This document shows positions 40,410 to 49,676 of a stretch of DNA of 64,000 nt, piece after piece (position 1 is the first letter of the stretch; every line of letters begins with the position of its first letter). Both the position numbers and the translations under genes were made by a program. The notes beneath the pieces were generated by a model. The model was not told the DNA's origin and did no database searches. It saw only the letters and a list, made by a program, of their open reading frames with translations. The DNA comes from CBDBCU01 sp965242615 (GTDB lineage: Bacteria; Chloroflexota; Dehalococcoidia; Lucifugimonadales; UBA3495): assembly GCA_965242615.1 (NCBI GenBank), contig CBDESR010000004.1, positions 434,001 to 498,000 of the forward strand, written 5' to 3'.

Positions 40410-41269
40410 TCCGGCCACTCTCCGCTGAAAACTTCGGCGGCCGGGCCTTCCAGGAAAACCTCGCCGGCGCCGTCCCATTCTATCGTCAAAGTGCCGCCGG
40501 GCAACTTTATGTCCACCCGGTCGTCAATCAGTCCCTGCAAGCGGGAGGCTACGGCAATAGCGCAGGCTCCGGTGCCGCAAGCCATAGTTTCCCCGGAGCC
40601 GCGCTCCCAAACCCGGGCTTCAAGGTGACTGGCATCAATCTGGTTGACAATCTCAAAGTTCACCCGGCGGGGAAAGATGGGGTGTCCCTCGACCAGGGGG
40701 CCGATGTTATGCAGGGGGAACTCGCCTACCGGCTGGTCGAGGTAGGTTACGGCGTGGGGGTTGCCCATCGATACAAAGGAGAGAAACAGGCGGAAGTCCC
40801 CGGGACGGATGGGGTATTTCAGCACCGGGCCGGGGCGGGAGGCCAGAGCCGGGTCAAGGTTCACCGGCACGTCCGCCGGGTTCAGCTGGGGACAGCCCAT
40901 CGAAACCCGGGCGCCGGTTACCGCCGCCGCGTCATAGATGGGATAGACGGTGCGAATTCCGGCCAGGGTATCCACTGTCAAGCCATCTGCCGGCTGCGGC
41001 ACGATTTCCCGCTCAATGGCGTACTTGGCAAAGCAGCGGATGCCGTTGCCGCACATTTCACCCTCGGAACCGTCGGCGTTGAACATTCGCATTCGCAGGT
41101 CGGCCCGCTCCGAGTCCATAATCAGGATGATGCCGTCGCCGCCCACGCCAAAATGCCGGTCGCTCATCGCGCGGGACAAGGCCGGCCAGTCGGCCGCAGC
41201 GTTATCCATACGGCGGGCGTCAATATAGATGTAGTCGTTGCCGGCGCCCTGCATCTTGGTAAAGTTCAT
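40406..41269 (-). CDS. dapF: Diaminopimelate epimerase
   Basis: A 287-residue DapF. It interconverts LL- and meso-diaminopimelate with two catalytic Cys, seen in EMCGNGIRC and MACGTGACA. KMQGAGNDYI at the N-terminus and MGNPHAV in the middle are family marks. The start is at 41269 (GAGGAG upstream); an in-frame upstream TTG/ATG region is not conserved. It overlaps the Uma2 gene by 4 bp and lies 25 nt after miaA. With dapL it forms the DapL route. Confidence 0.95.
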   Translation of the reverse strand: MNFTKMQGAGNDYIYIDARRMDNAAADWPALSRAMSDRHFGVGGDGIILIMDSERADLRMRMFNADGSEGEMCGNGIRCFAKYAIEREIVPQPADGLTVDTLAGIRTVYPIYDAAAVTGARVSMGCPQLNPADVPVNLDPALASRPGPVLKYPIRPGDFRLFLSFVSMGNPHAVTYLDQPVGEFPLHNIGPLVEGHPIFPRRVNFEIVNQIDASHLEARVWERGSGETMACGTGACAIAVASRLQGLIDDRVDIKLPGGTLTIEWDGAGEVFLEGPAAEVFSGEWPE

Positions 41270-41294
41270 CGGCTCCTCGGTTGCCAGATTGTCT

Positions 41295-42266
41295 TTATTG
41301 TAGCACAACGCCGCCAGCGGATCCGGTTGTCCGGCCGGTTCCGGTTAAGCCCGTTGCCAGTTCCTCAGCTTTTTCCGCTAATTCCGGGTCAGCGGCGTCC
41401 AGCCAGTGGATGCAGGAATCATCAGGCTTGAACCAGGAGTATTGGCGGCGGGCTAAGCGGTGGGTCTGAAACTTGGCGCGCTGCACTGCTGCGTCCAGAG
41501 ATATGGCACCGTCGAGATATTGCCCCAATTCCCGGTAGCCGGGGCAAGCCAAAGGGCCGCTGCCTAACCGGTAGCCCATAGCGGCAAGGTTCCGGGCTTC
41601 CGCGACAAAGCCGTCAGCCAGCATTTGGTCAAATCGGGCGTCGATGCGCTGGTACAAGGCATTCCGCTCCATAGTCAAACCGATTATCAAGGAATGGGGC
41701 AAAGGTTCTCCCGGTTGGCGGTATGCGGAGGGTGGATGACCGGTAGTGTGGTAAATTTCCAGGGCGCGGATGATGCGGCGTAAATTGCGGGGGTCTAGCT
41801 CGGCAGCCCGGGCAGGGTCAACTTCCTGTAATCGGTGGTACAACCCGGCGCCGCCCGCTTGGTCAATAGTTTCTTGACATTCCCGCCTAAAATTGGCATC
41901 GGGTGGAATGGCCGGCGTCTGCCATCCCTCTTGCAAGGCCCAGGCATATTGTCCGCTGCCGCCGGTTACTATCGGCAAAACCCCGCGCCCGGCAAGATCC
42001 CGGAGGGTTTGCCGAGCCAAAGCCAGAAAGTTGCCCAAGCTGAAACTTTCATCCGGGTTGAGCAAATCCAGCAGGTGATGGGCGGCTTGGCGGCGTTCCG
42101 CTGGGGTGGGCTTGGCGGCGCCGATGTCCATATAGCGATAGACTTGGCGGCTGTCGGCATTGATGATTTCACCGTTCAACCGCTGCGCCAAGGTAATTGC
42201 CAACCGGGTTTTGCCCACCGCCGTAGGGCCGACGATAAAGAGCACCGGGGTGTCAATGGGGGACAT
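41295..42266 (-). CDS. miaA: tRNA dimethylallyltransferase
   Basis: A 323-residue MiaA, which adds a dimethylallyl group to A37 of tRNAs that read UNN codons. Seen: P-loop GPTAVGKT, INADSRQVYRYMDIGAAKP with the catalytic Asp, TGGSGQY, RRIIRALEIYHTTG, GYRELGQYLDG and QTHRLARRQYSWF. The ATG at 42266 has AAAGG upstream. It uses dimethylallyl diphosphate. It is one of two tRNA-modification genes of the operon (with tsaC). Confidence 0.95.
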   Translation of the reverse strand: MSPIDTPVLFIVGPTAVGKTRLAITLAQRLNGEIINADSRQVYRYMDIGAAKPTPAERRQAAHHLLDLLNPDESFSLGNFLALARQTLRDLAGRGVLPIVTGGSGQYAWALQEGWQTPAIPPDANFRRECQETIDQAGGAGLYHRLQEVDPARAAELDPRNLRRIIRALEIYHTTGHPPSAYRQPGEPLPHSLIIGLTMERNALYQRIDARFDQMLADGFVAEARNLAAMGYRLGSGPLACPGYRELGQYLDGAISLDAAVQRAKFQTHRLARRQYSWFKPDDSCIHWLDAADPELAEKAEELATGLTGTGRTTGSAGGVVLQ

Positions 42267-42294
42267 TGCAGCCTTTGCCAAGGTCTAGCCCGGG

Positions 42295-43068
42295 CTAGGC
42301 CAAGGCGGACTTGGCTTCTCCGGCTAACCGGGCAATTTCGAGGAAAGAGTCGGCTTGCAGGCTGGCGCCGCCGACCAGGGCGCCGTGAATGCAGGATTGG
42401 GCCGCAAAGTCGGCAATGTTATCGGAGTTGACGCTGCCGCCGTAGAGCAAGGGTAGCTCACCGGCGGCTTGCCCGAACTGGGAAATCAGGGTTTGCAGAA
42501 TGACGCCGCCCATCACATCGGCGGCGATTTCCGGGGTGGCCGCCTGACCGGTGCCGATGGCCCAAACCGGTTCGTAAGCCACTATCAAGCCGTCCAAGTC
42601 GGCTACTGCTACTTCGGACAGGGCGGAGCGCACTTGCCGTCCGATGACGGCGGCGGCTTGGCCGGCTTCCCGCTGCTGCAAGGTTTCTCCGACGCACAGA
42701 ATGGGGCGCAAGCCGTGCTGCAAGGCGGCCAATATCTTGCGGTTGACCAGTTCATCGGTCTCGCCGAACAGCTGCCGCCGTTCCGAATGGCCCAGAATGA
42801 CATAGCGGGCAAGATCCCGCAGCATCTGCGGGGCGATTTCTCCGGTGAAAGCGCCGGAGTCGGCAAAGTGCATATTCTGGGCGCCCACGGCGACCAGGGA
42901 GACGCCGAGGGCATCCCGCACGGCGGCCAGGGAAATGGCCGGGGGGCAGAGGATTAGCTCGACTTCCGGGGCTTTTCCGGCCCCTTGCGCTACCGCACCA
43001 GCCAGTTCGACTCCTTCGGCCAGGGTGGTGTTCATTTTCCAGTTACCGGCGACTATGGTTCGCGGCAT
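42295..43068 (-). CDS. tpiA: Triosephosphate isomerase
   Basis: A 257-residue TIM barrel. Catalytic Lys11 (AGNWKMN), His in ILGHSERR and Glu in VAYEPVWAIGTG are present, with LYGGSVN at the phosphate site. It interconverts DHAP and glyceraldehyde-3-phosphate. It is followed at 28 nt by miaA and preceded by apgM and pgk, a lower-glycolysis/gluconeogenesis block. Confidence 0.97.
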   Translation of the reverse strand: MPRTIVAGNWKMNTTLAEGVELAGAVAQGAGKAPEVELILCPPAISLAAVRDALGVSLVAVGAQNMHFADSGAFTGEIAPQMLRDLARYVILGHSERRQLFGETDELVNRKILAALQHGLRPILCVGETLQQREAGQAAAVIGRQVRSALSEVAVADLDGLIVAYEPVWAIGTGQAATPEIAADVMGGVILQTLISQFGQAAGELPLLYGGSVNSDNIADFAAQSCIHGALVGGASLQADSFLEIARLAGEAKSALA

Positions 43069-43119
43069 AGAGGTTAGCGTCCTTTGTGGCGTATGGGGGA
43101 GTTCGGGATGGCGGTAGGG

Positions 43120-44325
43120 TTAGGGGCCGAACTTGGTCAGTTTGCCCGAATGGGAGAGGGCGAGCAGCATGATATTGGTGGCGGGAATGCGGCCGATGGA
43201 GCCGCGGTCGCAATCCCTTTCGTTAAAAGCCGGCACGCCTTCCCCTTTGGTCAAGGGTGAGTTCAGCATAAAGGGGACGGGATGCCAGCTGTGGGCTGCC
43301 ATTATCGCCGGGGTGGAGTGGTCGCCGGCGACCATCAAAACATCCGGTTCCAGTTCCCGGATGCGGGGAATTAAGGGGTCAAGATTTTCCAGGGTCTTGA
43401 CTTTGGCGTCAAAATCGCCGTCCTCGCCGGCGGCGTCGGCCGGTTTGTAGTGGATGAAAAAGAAGTCGTGGTCGGCATAGTGCTGGTGCAGGGTATCGAC
43501 TTCGTCGGCGAAGGTTTTGCCGGTGGGGATGATGGTCATATTGGCTACCGTTGCCAATCCCCGGTACATCGGATAGGCGGCGATGCCGGCCGGGTTCAGG
43601 CGGTACACTTCGCCCATGGGCGGGAGGGCCGGCAGCTGCGCCCAACCGCGCAGCAGTACCATATTGCCGCGTTCCTCCTCAGCCAGGAGCTGCGCCGCTT
43701 GGCCGGCAAAGTCGTTGACCAGTTGGGCAGTCTTTTCGGCCTCCGGTTCGATAGCCCGGACCGGGAGGGCGGGAACTCCGGTGATTTGGGGGTCGGTTTC
43801 GGTTATCGCTTCGGACAAGTCGGGGCCGCGCAAACGCAGTACGAACCGATAATCCTGCACCGGAAAGACATCCACTTGTATGCCGGACAGTTCAATTTGG
43901 TCGAGACGCGCACACAGGGGGGCGCTCAACTCGGTAGGGATACGTCCGGCGCGGCGGTCAATCAGATTGTTGGCGGCGTCAACGGTGCAGAAATTGCCCC
44001 GGGCGGCCACATCGCCCGGCCGGAGTTCGACCTCAATGCCCAAGGCTTCCAGAGCGCCGCGGCCAATCTGGTATTTCAAGGGATTGTAGCCGAACAGGGC
44101 CAGATGGCCGGGGCCGCTGCCGGGGGCTACGCCGGGCAATACCGGGGTGGTCAGACCGCAGGCGCTTTCCCGGGCCAAGGCGTCCAAGTTGGGGAGGTTA
44201 GCCGTTTCCAGTTCGGAGCGGCCGGTGTCCGGGTGCGGCAGTCCGCCAAGTCCGTCCACCACCAGGAGGACGATTTTCGAGGAAGTGGAAACATAGCAGT
44301 CGTGCAACTGGGCCAAGTCAATCAT
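43120..44325 (-). CDS. apgM: Phosphoglycerate mutase, cofactor-independent, archaeal type
   Basis: A 401-residue ApgM-type mutase of the alkaline phosphatase superfamily. Seen: IVLLVVDGLGGLP, the nucleophile region GSGPGHLALFGYNP with its Ser, and the metal sites FFFIHYKPADAAGEDGDF and MVAGDHSTPA. It interconverts 3- and 2-phosphoglycerate. The ATG at 44325 gives the family's MIDLAQL-like start; a TTG at 44412 overlapping pgk would add about 29 unrelated residues. Archaeal-type mutases are also found in Chloroflexota and other anaerobes. Confidence 0.94.
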   Translation of the reverse strand: MIDLAQLHDCYVSTSSKIVLLVVDGLGGLPHPDTGRSELETANLPNLDALARESACGLTTPVLPGVAPGSGPGHLALFGYNPLKYQIGRGALEALGIEVELRPGDVAARGNFCTVDAANNLIDRRAGRIPTELSAPLCARLDQIELSGIQVDVFPVQDYRFVLRLRGPDLSEAITETDPQITGVPALPVRAIEPEAEKTAQLVNDFAGQAAQLLAEEERGNMVLLRGWAQLPALPPMGEVYRLNPAGIAAYPMYRGLATVANMTIIPTGKTFADEVDTLHQHYADHDFFFIHYKPADAAGEDGDFDAKVKTLENLDPLIPRIRELEPDVLMVAGDHSTPAIMAAHSWHPVPFMLNSPLTKGEGVPAFNERDCDRGSIGRIPATNIMLLALSHSGKLTKFGP

Positions 44326-44408
44326 ATCCCTTTCACCGTTGATAATGGCTTTAGTCTGGTCAAGGTTTGCGGGCGCGGCCCGGGCAAGGAAGGGACGCTT
44401 TTCAGTGG

Positions 44409-45605
44409 TCAAGCGTCGGGCAAGGCGGCGATGCCGGGCAGTTCGCGGCCTTCCAGAAACTCCAGAGAGGCCCCGCCGCCGGTGGAAACATGGCTCATTT
44501 GGTCCATTAAACCTAGTGCCTCGACCGCTTCCGCCGTGGAGCCGCCGCCGACCACGCTGGTGGCGTTTTCCAGTCCGGCAATGGCGGCGGCTACGGTTCG
44601 GGTGCCTTGGCTGAACCGGGGAAACTCGAACACGCCCATGGGCCCGTTCCAGATGATGGTCTGGCAGGATTGCAGGGCCGCGGCAAAGGCAAAGGCGGTC
44701 ATTTCCCCCACATCCATAATATACCAGCCGGCGGGGACTTGGCTAACTGGCACCGCGCGGGTTTCCGCCGGGTCGGGGGCAAAGCTGCTGGCAACTACTA
44801 CATCCTTCGGGAGATGGACGGCAATGTTGGCGGCGTTGGCCCGGGCCAGAACTTCCCGGGCGAAGTCCAAGCGGTCAGTTTCGACCGGGGACGCTCCGGT
44901 AGCATAGCCTTGGGCATTGAGGAAAGTAACGGCCATCCCCCCACCGATAAACAGGTGGTTCAGCTTGTCGAGCAAGTTCTCCAGGACCAGAATCTTGTCG
45001 CTGACCTTGGCCCCGCCCATCAGGGCGGCCAAGGGTTGGGCCGGGGATTGCAGGGCCGCGCCCATGGCTTCTACTTCCCGCTGCACCAGTAAGCCCATAG
45101 CTGAGGGCAGGTAGTTGGCAACGCCGACGGTGGAGGCGTGGGCCCGGTGGGTAACGGCAAAGGCGTCCATCACAAAGCAGTCGGCCAAGGCGGACAGTTC
45201 CCGGGCAAAGTCCGGGGAGTTCTGCTCCTCTCCGGCGTGAAAGCGCAGGTTTTCCAGCAGGATAACCGCGCCCGGCGACATTGCGTTGACCTCTGCCGCC
45301 ACTGCCGGCCCGACGCAATCGTTGAGGCTTTTTACCGGATGGTTCAGCAAGGCCGCCAACCGGTCGCCAACCGGAGCCAAGCGCAGGGTATCATCCACTT
45401 GGCCACGGGGGCGGCCCAAGTGGGAACAGAGTATCACGCGGCAGTTGCGTTCCAGCAGATAGCGGATGGTGGGCAAGGTAGCCCGCAGCCGCTGGTCATA
45501 AGAGGCGATGGCGGCTACGCCCTGCTCAATGGGGATGTTGAAGTCAACCCGCACGAGGACGCGCCGGTTTTCCACAGCCAAGCCGGAAAGGGTGCGCTTG
45601 CCCAT
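44409..45605 (-). CDS. pgk: Phosphoglycerate kinase
   Basis: A 398-residue Pgk. Seen: VLVRVDFNIPIE, SHLGRPRGQ, LLENLRFHAGEE, DAFAVTHRAHAST, LMGGAKVSDKI, GPMGVFEFPRFSQGT and VVGGGSTAEA with a C-terminal STGGGASLEFLEG. Residue choice is standard except that the usual D-A-F-G-T reads DAFAVTHR. It makes ATP from 1,3-bisphosphoglycerate or runs in reverse for gluconeogenesis. It precedes apgM and tpiA in the operon. Confidence 0.96.
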   Translation of the reverse strand: MGKRTLSGLAVENRRVLVRVDFNIPIEQGVAAIASYDQRLRATLPTIRYLLERNCRVILCSHLGRPRGQVDDTLRLAPVGDRLAALLNHPVKSLNDCVGPAVAAEVNAMSPGAVILLENLRFHAGEEQNSPDFARELSALADCFVMDAFAVTHRAHASTVGVANYLPSAMGLLVQREVEAMGAALQSPAQPLAALMGGAKVSDKILVLENLLDKLNHLFIGGGMAVTFLNAQGYATGASPVETDRLDFAREVLARANAANIAVHLPKDVVVASSFAPDPAETRAVPVSQVPAGWYIMDVGEMTAFAFAAALQSCQTIIWNGPMGVFEFPRFSQGTRTVAAAIAGLENATSVVGGGSTAEAVEALGLMDQMSHVSTGGGASLEFLEGRELPGIAALPDA

Positions 45606-45656
45606 AGGCTAATCAGACTCCTCAACTTTATGTAATGCAGAGGCGGGGGACGGGCA

Positions 45657-46688
45657 TTAAGGCAAAACGGTCAATGCTCTCTGCGCCATCAATTCCAGCC
45701 CGGCCTGCGGTCCGGCCGGGCTGCCCGCGCCGGCGGCGTCCAGTTCGGCCATCCCTTGAGCGACGAGTTCCCGGGCGGCTTTTTCGGAATAGGAGCGGGC
45801 GTCAACTGCCTCCATAATGGCGACGATGCGGGCAATGTCCGGGGGTTCCAATACCCGTTTCATATAGATGCCGCCCAACTCCCGCTTGGCGGCCGTGCTG
45901 CCTTTTTCCAGAGTATAAAGCAACGGGAGACTTTTTTTCTTGTTCAAGGCGTTGCCGGCGGTCATCCCGTCGCCGTGTTCACCCCAGAAGTCGGCAGTAT
46001 CTTGGGTAATCTGCCAAGCCATGCCCAATCTGCTACCCCATTCCTGGAATCGGTCGAGCAAGGCCGGGTCGGCGGCGGCCGCCAAGGCGCCGGATGCGGC
46101 GGCGCAACCGGTCAAAGCCCCAGTCTTGCGACCAATCATATCCCGGTATTCGGGGATAGTAACCAACAGTCGTTCCTGAAACTGCAAGTCCATATACTGG
46201 CCTTCGCATAGAGACAGGCAAGCCTGGTCTAGGAGGGCGATGGCATCTAAAACCGGTTCCGCCGCCAAGCCCCGGTCGTTCAAGCGCAGCATTGCCGCCC
46301 GGCCCATAGCGTGGAGTCCATCGCCGGCGTTGATGGCTTGAGCCGGCCCCCAAACCCACCACAGGCTGGGGCGGTCGCCGGCGTTCCCCCGGCTGGCTTG
46401 CACTTCGTTATGCACCAGCACAAAGTTATAGACCAACTCCACGGCGGCCGCGGCCGGGAGGGAGGGCGTGTAATCGCCGCTGACGGCTTGCCCGGCCGCC
46501 AAGGCCAGCAGGGAATGGAAACTTTGCCGGGCTACCCCCGATTCCGGCTGGCCTTCCCGGTCAATCCAGCCCAGATGGTAGCGGAGCAGGTTGTAGAGAA
46601 AACCCTGGCGTTCCGCAAAACAAGCTTGCAGTTCCGCTTCCAGAGCGGACTGCCAAGTTTCCAAAACGGATGGGGCTGCGCGGTTCAT
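45657..46688 (-). CDS. Polyprenyl-synthetase-family protein with degraded Asp-rich motifs
   Basis: A 343-residue isoprenyl diphosphate synthase fold. The surroundings of the active site are kept (ELVYNFVLVHNEV, WWVWGPAQAINAGDGLH, GRKTGALTGC, LGMAWQITQDTADFWGE). The first motif that should be DDxxD, or HNDIQD in related Chloroflexota sequences, reads HNEVQAS. The second reads QDTAD instead of DDxxD. Mg2+ binding should be weak. It may be a regulatory or altered synthase, or one that still works through remaining acids. It lies 42 nt after tsaC and 51 nt before pgk. Confidence 0.85.
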   Translation of the reverse strand: MNRAAPSVLETWQSALEAELQACFAERQGFLYNLLRYHLGWIDREGQPESGVARQSFHSLLALAAGQAVSGDYTPSLPAAAAVELVYNFVLVHNEVQASRGNAGDRPSLWWVWGPAQAINAGDGLHAMGRAAMLRLNDRGLAAEPVLDAIALLDQACLSLCEGQYMDLQFQERLLVTIPEYRDMIGRKTGALTGCAAASGALAAAADPALLDRFQEWGSRLGMAWQITQDTADFWGEHGDGMTAGNALNKKKSLPLLYTLEKGSTAAKRELGGIYMKRVLEPPDIARIVAIMEAVDARSYSEKAARELVAQGMAELDAAGAGSPAGPQAGLELMAQRALTVLP

Positions 46689-46730
46689 ACTTCAGGCAAT
46701 CAAAGGGTGGGGGATTTGAGCCGGATCGGG

Positions 46731-47366
46731 CTAGGCGTTGCCAACTTGCAGCACTTCTGCGAAGGGAATGACGCCCTCCCGGATTAACGCCGGGCGGTCT
46801 CCGGTCAGGTCAACGATGGTGGAGGGTATGCCTTGCGGCGGCGGACCTTGGGCAATCAAGTAATCGACCGCGTCGCCCAAGGTTGCTTTCAGTTCCGCCA
46901 AGGTGGGCAAATCCGGCTCTCCGCTGCGGTTGGCGCTGGTGCCGGTGATGGGCCGGCCCAACCCGGCGGCCAGAGTCAGCGGCGCCCAGTGGTTGGGCAT
47001 CCGCACTGCCACTGTATCCCGTCCGCCGGTTACCAGGGGCGACAAGGCCGCCGCCTTGGGCAATACCAGGGTCAATGAGCCGGGCCAAAAGGCTTGCGTC
47101 AACCGGCGGGCGGCCGGGGGAAAACACCGGGCTACTTTTTCGACTTGCGCCGCGTCGGCCACCAGTACCGGCAAAGCCAGTTCCGCCGGCCGTCCTTTCA
47201 AGTCAAAGACTCGCCGCAAGGCCGCTGCGTTGAACACATCGGCCGCCAAACCGTAAAGGGTATCGGTGGGCAAGGCAACGACGCCGCCTTGTTTCAGAAC
47301 GCCGAGGGCGGCGGCGATTTCCGGCTGCTGACCGGATGCCGGGAGGGGTTGGGATAAAGTTGACAT
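46731..47366 (-). CDS. tsaC: L-threonylcarbamoyladenylate synthase
   Basis: A 211-residue YrdC/Sua5-type protein that makes threonylcarbamoyl-AMP for t6A37 of tRNA. Seen: GGVVALPTDTLYGLAAD, DLKGRPAELALPVLV with Lys and Arg, the PGSLTLVL strand, RMPNHW, and TSANRSGEPD. It is the first gene of the operon tsaC to hflX. No strong ribosome site stands before the ATG (47366). Confidence 0.93.
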   Translation of the reverse strand: MSTLSQPLPASGQQPEIAAALGVLKQGGVVALPTDTLYGLAADVFNAAALRRVFDLKGRPAELALPVLVADAAQVEKVARCFPPAARRLTQAFWPGSLTLVLPKAAALSPLVTGGRDTVAVRMPNHWAPLTLAAGLGRPITGTSANRSGEPDLPTLAELKATLGDAVDYLIAQGPPPQGIPSTIVDLTGDRPALIREGVIPFAEVLQVGNA

Positions 47367-47615
47367 TGGTCGTTTTTCCGCTGGGCTAGGTTGGGGTAGA
47401 GTTTAGCACGGATGCGTCCGGTTTTCACCTCATTATTGTAAGGATGCGCCAAAAGGCGATTTTCGGGCTTTTGGGGTATTCAGAGACCTGAAGGGGCGGA
47501 AAATCGGCTTGGGGACGCCTTTGTTATGTCAACGATGGGGATTTTCCTTTCCCGCCGACTTTTTCTGATAAACTGTTGCCCAGCCTGACTGATCCGATTT
47601 GGGGATGGTGTAAAA

Positions 47616-48632
47616 GTGGACATTGGGAAGTTTCCGCCGCAGTTGCTGGCCCGGCTGCTCGACCAGTCCCGGGGCAATGACCCGCGGGTGCTGCTGGGGC
47701 CGCAAGTGGGCGAGGATGCGGCGGTTATTGACTTGGGCGAGCGTCTGCTGGTGGCTAAAAGCGACCCGATAACCTTTGCCACGGATGCTATTGGCTGGTA
47801 TGCGGTTCAGGTCAACGCCAACGATATAGCGTGTACCGGCGGAGTGCCGGAGTGGTTCCTGGCTACGCTGCTGGTGCCGGAAAGTTTCACGCCGGCTCAA
47901 GCCGAAGAGGTATTTGACCAGATGCGGCAAGCGTGTAATGCCTTGAAGGTTACGCTGATTGGCGGCCACAGCGAAGTTACCTATGGTATCGACCGCCCTA
48001 TCCTGGTGGGCAGTATGCTGGGGGAAGTGGAAAGGGACAAGCTGATTACCACCGGCGGCGCTCAGGAAGGGGACAGCATTGTCATCACCAAAGGCATTGC
48101 CATAGAAGGCACGGCTCTGTTGGCCCGGGAACGGGGGGATGCGCTGCTGGCGGCTGGGGTAGCTGGGGAAATGGTTGCGGACGCCGCGGCAATGCTGTCT
48201 AATCCGGGAATAAGTGTAGTGGATGAAGCCCGTATTGCCGTCGACGTAGTCAAGGTACACTCGCTCCACGACGCTACTGAGGGCGGGCTGATAACCGGCT
48301 TGCGGGAAGTAGCGGCGGCTTCCGGGTTGGGGCTGGCTGTGGAGGAAACCAGTATCCCCGTCCTGCCCGAATGCAGCGCGATTTGCCAAGCTCTGAACCT
48401 GAACCCGTTGGGTTTGCTGGCTTCCGGGAGTTTGATAATTACTTTGCCAGCCGGGGAAGTGCCGGCTTTGCTTGCAGCGTTGGAGCAGGGCGGCATTACC
48501 GGCTGGGAGATTGGGCAAATCCTGGCCCCGGAGGAGGGACTGCTGCTGATTGGCTACGGCGGCGAAATGCCTTTGCCGGAGTTTCCCCGGGATGAACTGG
48601 CCCGCTATTTCGCGGAAAGTGTAACGGTTTAA
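47616..48632 (+). CDS. AIR-synthase/HypE-like ATP-binding protein
   Basis: A 338-residue member of the PurM/SelD/HypE/ThiL superfamily. Seen: VGEDAAVIDLGERLL with the ATP-site Asp, VNANDIACTGG, IGGHSEVT, LITTGGAQEGDSIVITKG, HDATEGGLITGLREVA and LLASGSLIITLP. The layout is closest to HypE-like stand-alone proteins (AIR synthase-related), which phosphorylate or dehydrate small groups. No hydrogenase genes are nearby, so a role in NiFe maturation is not supported. GTG start; the site before it is poor. Confidence 0.85.
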   Translation: MDIGKFPPQLLARLLDQSRGNDPRVLLGPQVGEDAAVIDLGERLLVAKSDPITFATDAIGWYAVQVNANDIACTGGVPEWFLATLLVPESFTPAQAEEVFDQMRQACNALKVTLIGGHSEVTYGIDRPILVGSMLGEVERDKLITTGGAQEGDSIVITKGIAIEGTALLARERGDALLAAGVAGEMVADAAAMLSNPGISVVDEARIAVDVVKVHSLHDATEGGLITGLREVAAASGLGLAVEETSIPVLPECSAICQALNLNPLGLLASGSLIITLPAGEVPALLAALEQGGITGWEIGQILAPEEGLLLIGYGGEMPLPEFPRDELARYFAESVTV

Positions 48633-48702
48633 GGCGTTACACTTATTCCAGTCAGGCATTACACTTTTCGTTGCCCGCTAGATACCGGGGAGTGTTACAC
48701 TT
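48617..48702. repeat. Cluster of TTACACTT motifs between convergent genes
   Basis: AAGTGTAAC (48617-48625, reverse), GTTACACTT (48636-48644), ATTACACTT (48658-48666) and GTTACACTT (48694-48702). The first two form an inverted repeat across the stop codon of the AIR-synthase gene; the last touches the stop of the dehydratase gene. A further GCATTACACTT is at 49885. Confidence 0.75.
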
Positions 48703-49676
48703 CAGCCTTCCAGATACACTTGCAGGGCATCCTGCAACTGCTGGGCGGTGGTGTTGGCGCCGCTGACGGTGATGGAAACCTTTTTGCCGGCCAGGGTTTC
48801 CTTCTGCTTAACTGCCCCGGCGGTCGCGGCCGCTCCGGCCCCCTCGGCCATAGTGTGTGCCTTCTCAATCAGCAGACCGATGGCCTGCTGGATTTCCCGG
48901 TCGCTAACCAGCACGAAATCGTCGAGCAGATGGCGGATGATTTGCTGGGGCAGTTCGTAGCCCGATTGGGTGGCGATGCCTTCGGCAAAGGTATTCATTG
49001 GGGACTGCACCAGTTGCCCCTGCTGCCAGGATAAGTAGCCGGCCGGGGCCGCTTCCGATTGCACGGCCCGAACCTGGATGGCCGGGTTTATCCCTTTGGC
49101 GACAATACAGGCCCCGGACACGCCGCTGCCGCCGCCTAAAGGCAGGTACATCACTCCCACATCTGGCAGGTCTTCGACGATTTCCAGGGCTTGGGTAGCA
49201 ACGCCGGCGACCAGCAGCGGTTCATCGCAGGGGTGGACGTAGCGGTAGCCTTCCTCAGCAGCCAGCCGCTCGCAATGGGCTTTGGCTTCGTCAAAGGTTT
49301 CCCCGTAGTAAATCAGCTGCGCGCCCAAGGCTTCCATAGCCGCCGCCTTTAACGGGTTGGGGTTTTTGGCCGGGAGGGCGATGTAAGCCTGCGCGCCGAA
49401 AATCTGGGCGGCCCGGGCGATGGACTGGCCGTGATTGCCGGTGGAAGCGGTAATAACTCCACGGCTCCGTTCCTCGGCGCTCAAGTGGGCGAGCAGGTTG
49501 ATACCGCCGCGGGCCTTGAATGCGCCCAGCGGCAGGTAATCCTCGTGCTTCAGATAGACTTCAGCGTCCAGCAGCTGGCTTAATCCCGCCGAGTAGTGCA
49601 AGGGGGTGCGGGACAAGTAGGGCGCGATGGTTTTTCGGGCTTCATAAACATCCCGCAGCGTAGGCATTTGCACCAT
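48702..49676 (-). CDS. Threonine/serine dehydratase-like PLP enzyme
   Basis: A 324-residue fold-type II PLP enzyme of the threonine dehydratase/serine racemase group. The PLP Lys is in LPLGAFKARGG, the substrate loop is TASTGNHGQS, and the phosphate site is LPLGGGSGVSGA. There is no ACT regulatory domain, so it is catabolic in type. It would deaminate threonine or serine to a 2-oxo acid and ammonia, giving substrate for 2-oxoacid ferredoxin oxidoreductases. AAAGGA precedes the ATG. It is convergent with the AIR-synthase gene. Confidence 0.9.
   Translation of the reverse strand: MVQMPTLRDVYEARKTIAPYLSRTPLHYSAGLSQLLDAEVYLKHEDYLPLGAFKARGGINLLAHLSAEERSRGVITASTGNHGQSIARAAQIFGAQAYIALPAKNPNPLKAAAMEALGAQLIYYGETFDEAKAHCERLAAEEGYRYVHPCDEPLLVAGVATQALEIVEDLPDVGVMYLPLGGGSGVSGACIVAKGINPAIQVRAVQSEAAPAGYLSWQQGQLVQSPMNTFAEGIATQSGYELPQQIIRHLLDDFVLVSDREIQQAIGLLIEKAHTMAEGAGAAATAGAVKQKETLAGKKVSITVSGANTTAQQLQDALQVYLEG

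Noticed and set aside
47616..48632. HypE hydrogenase maturation factor
   Set aside because: No Cys at the C-terminus for carbamoyl transfer and no hydrogenase genes nearby.
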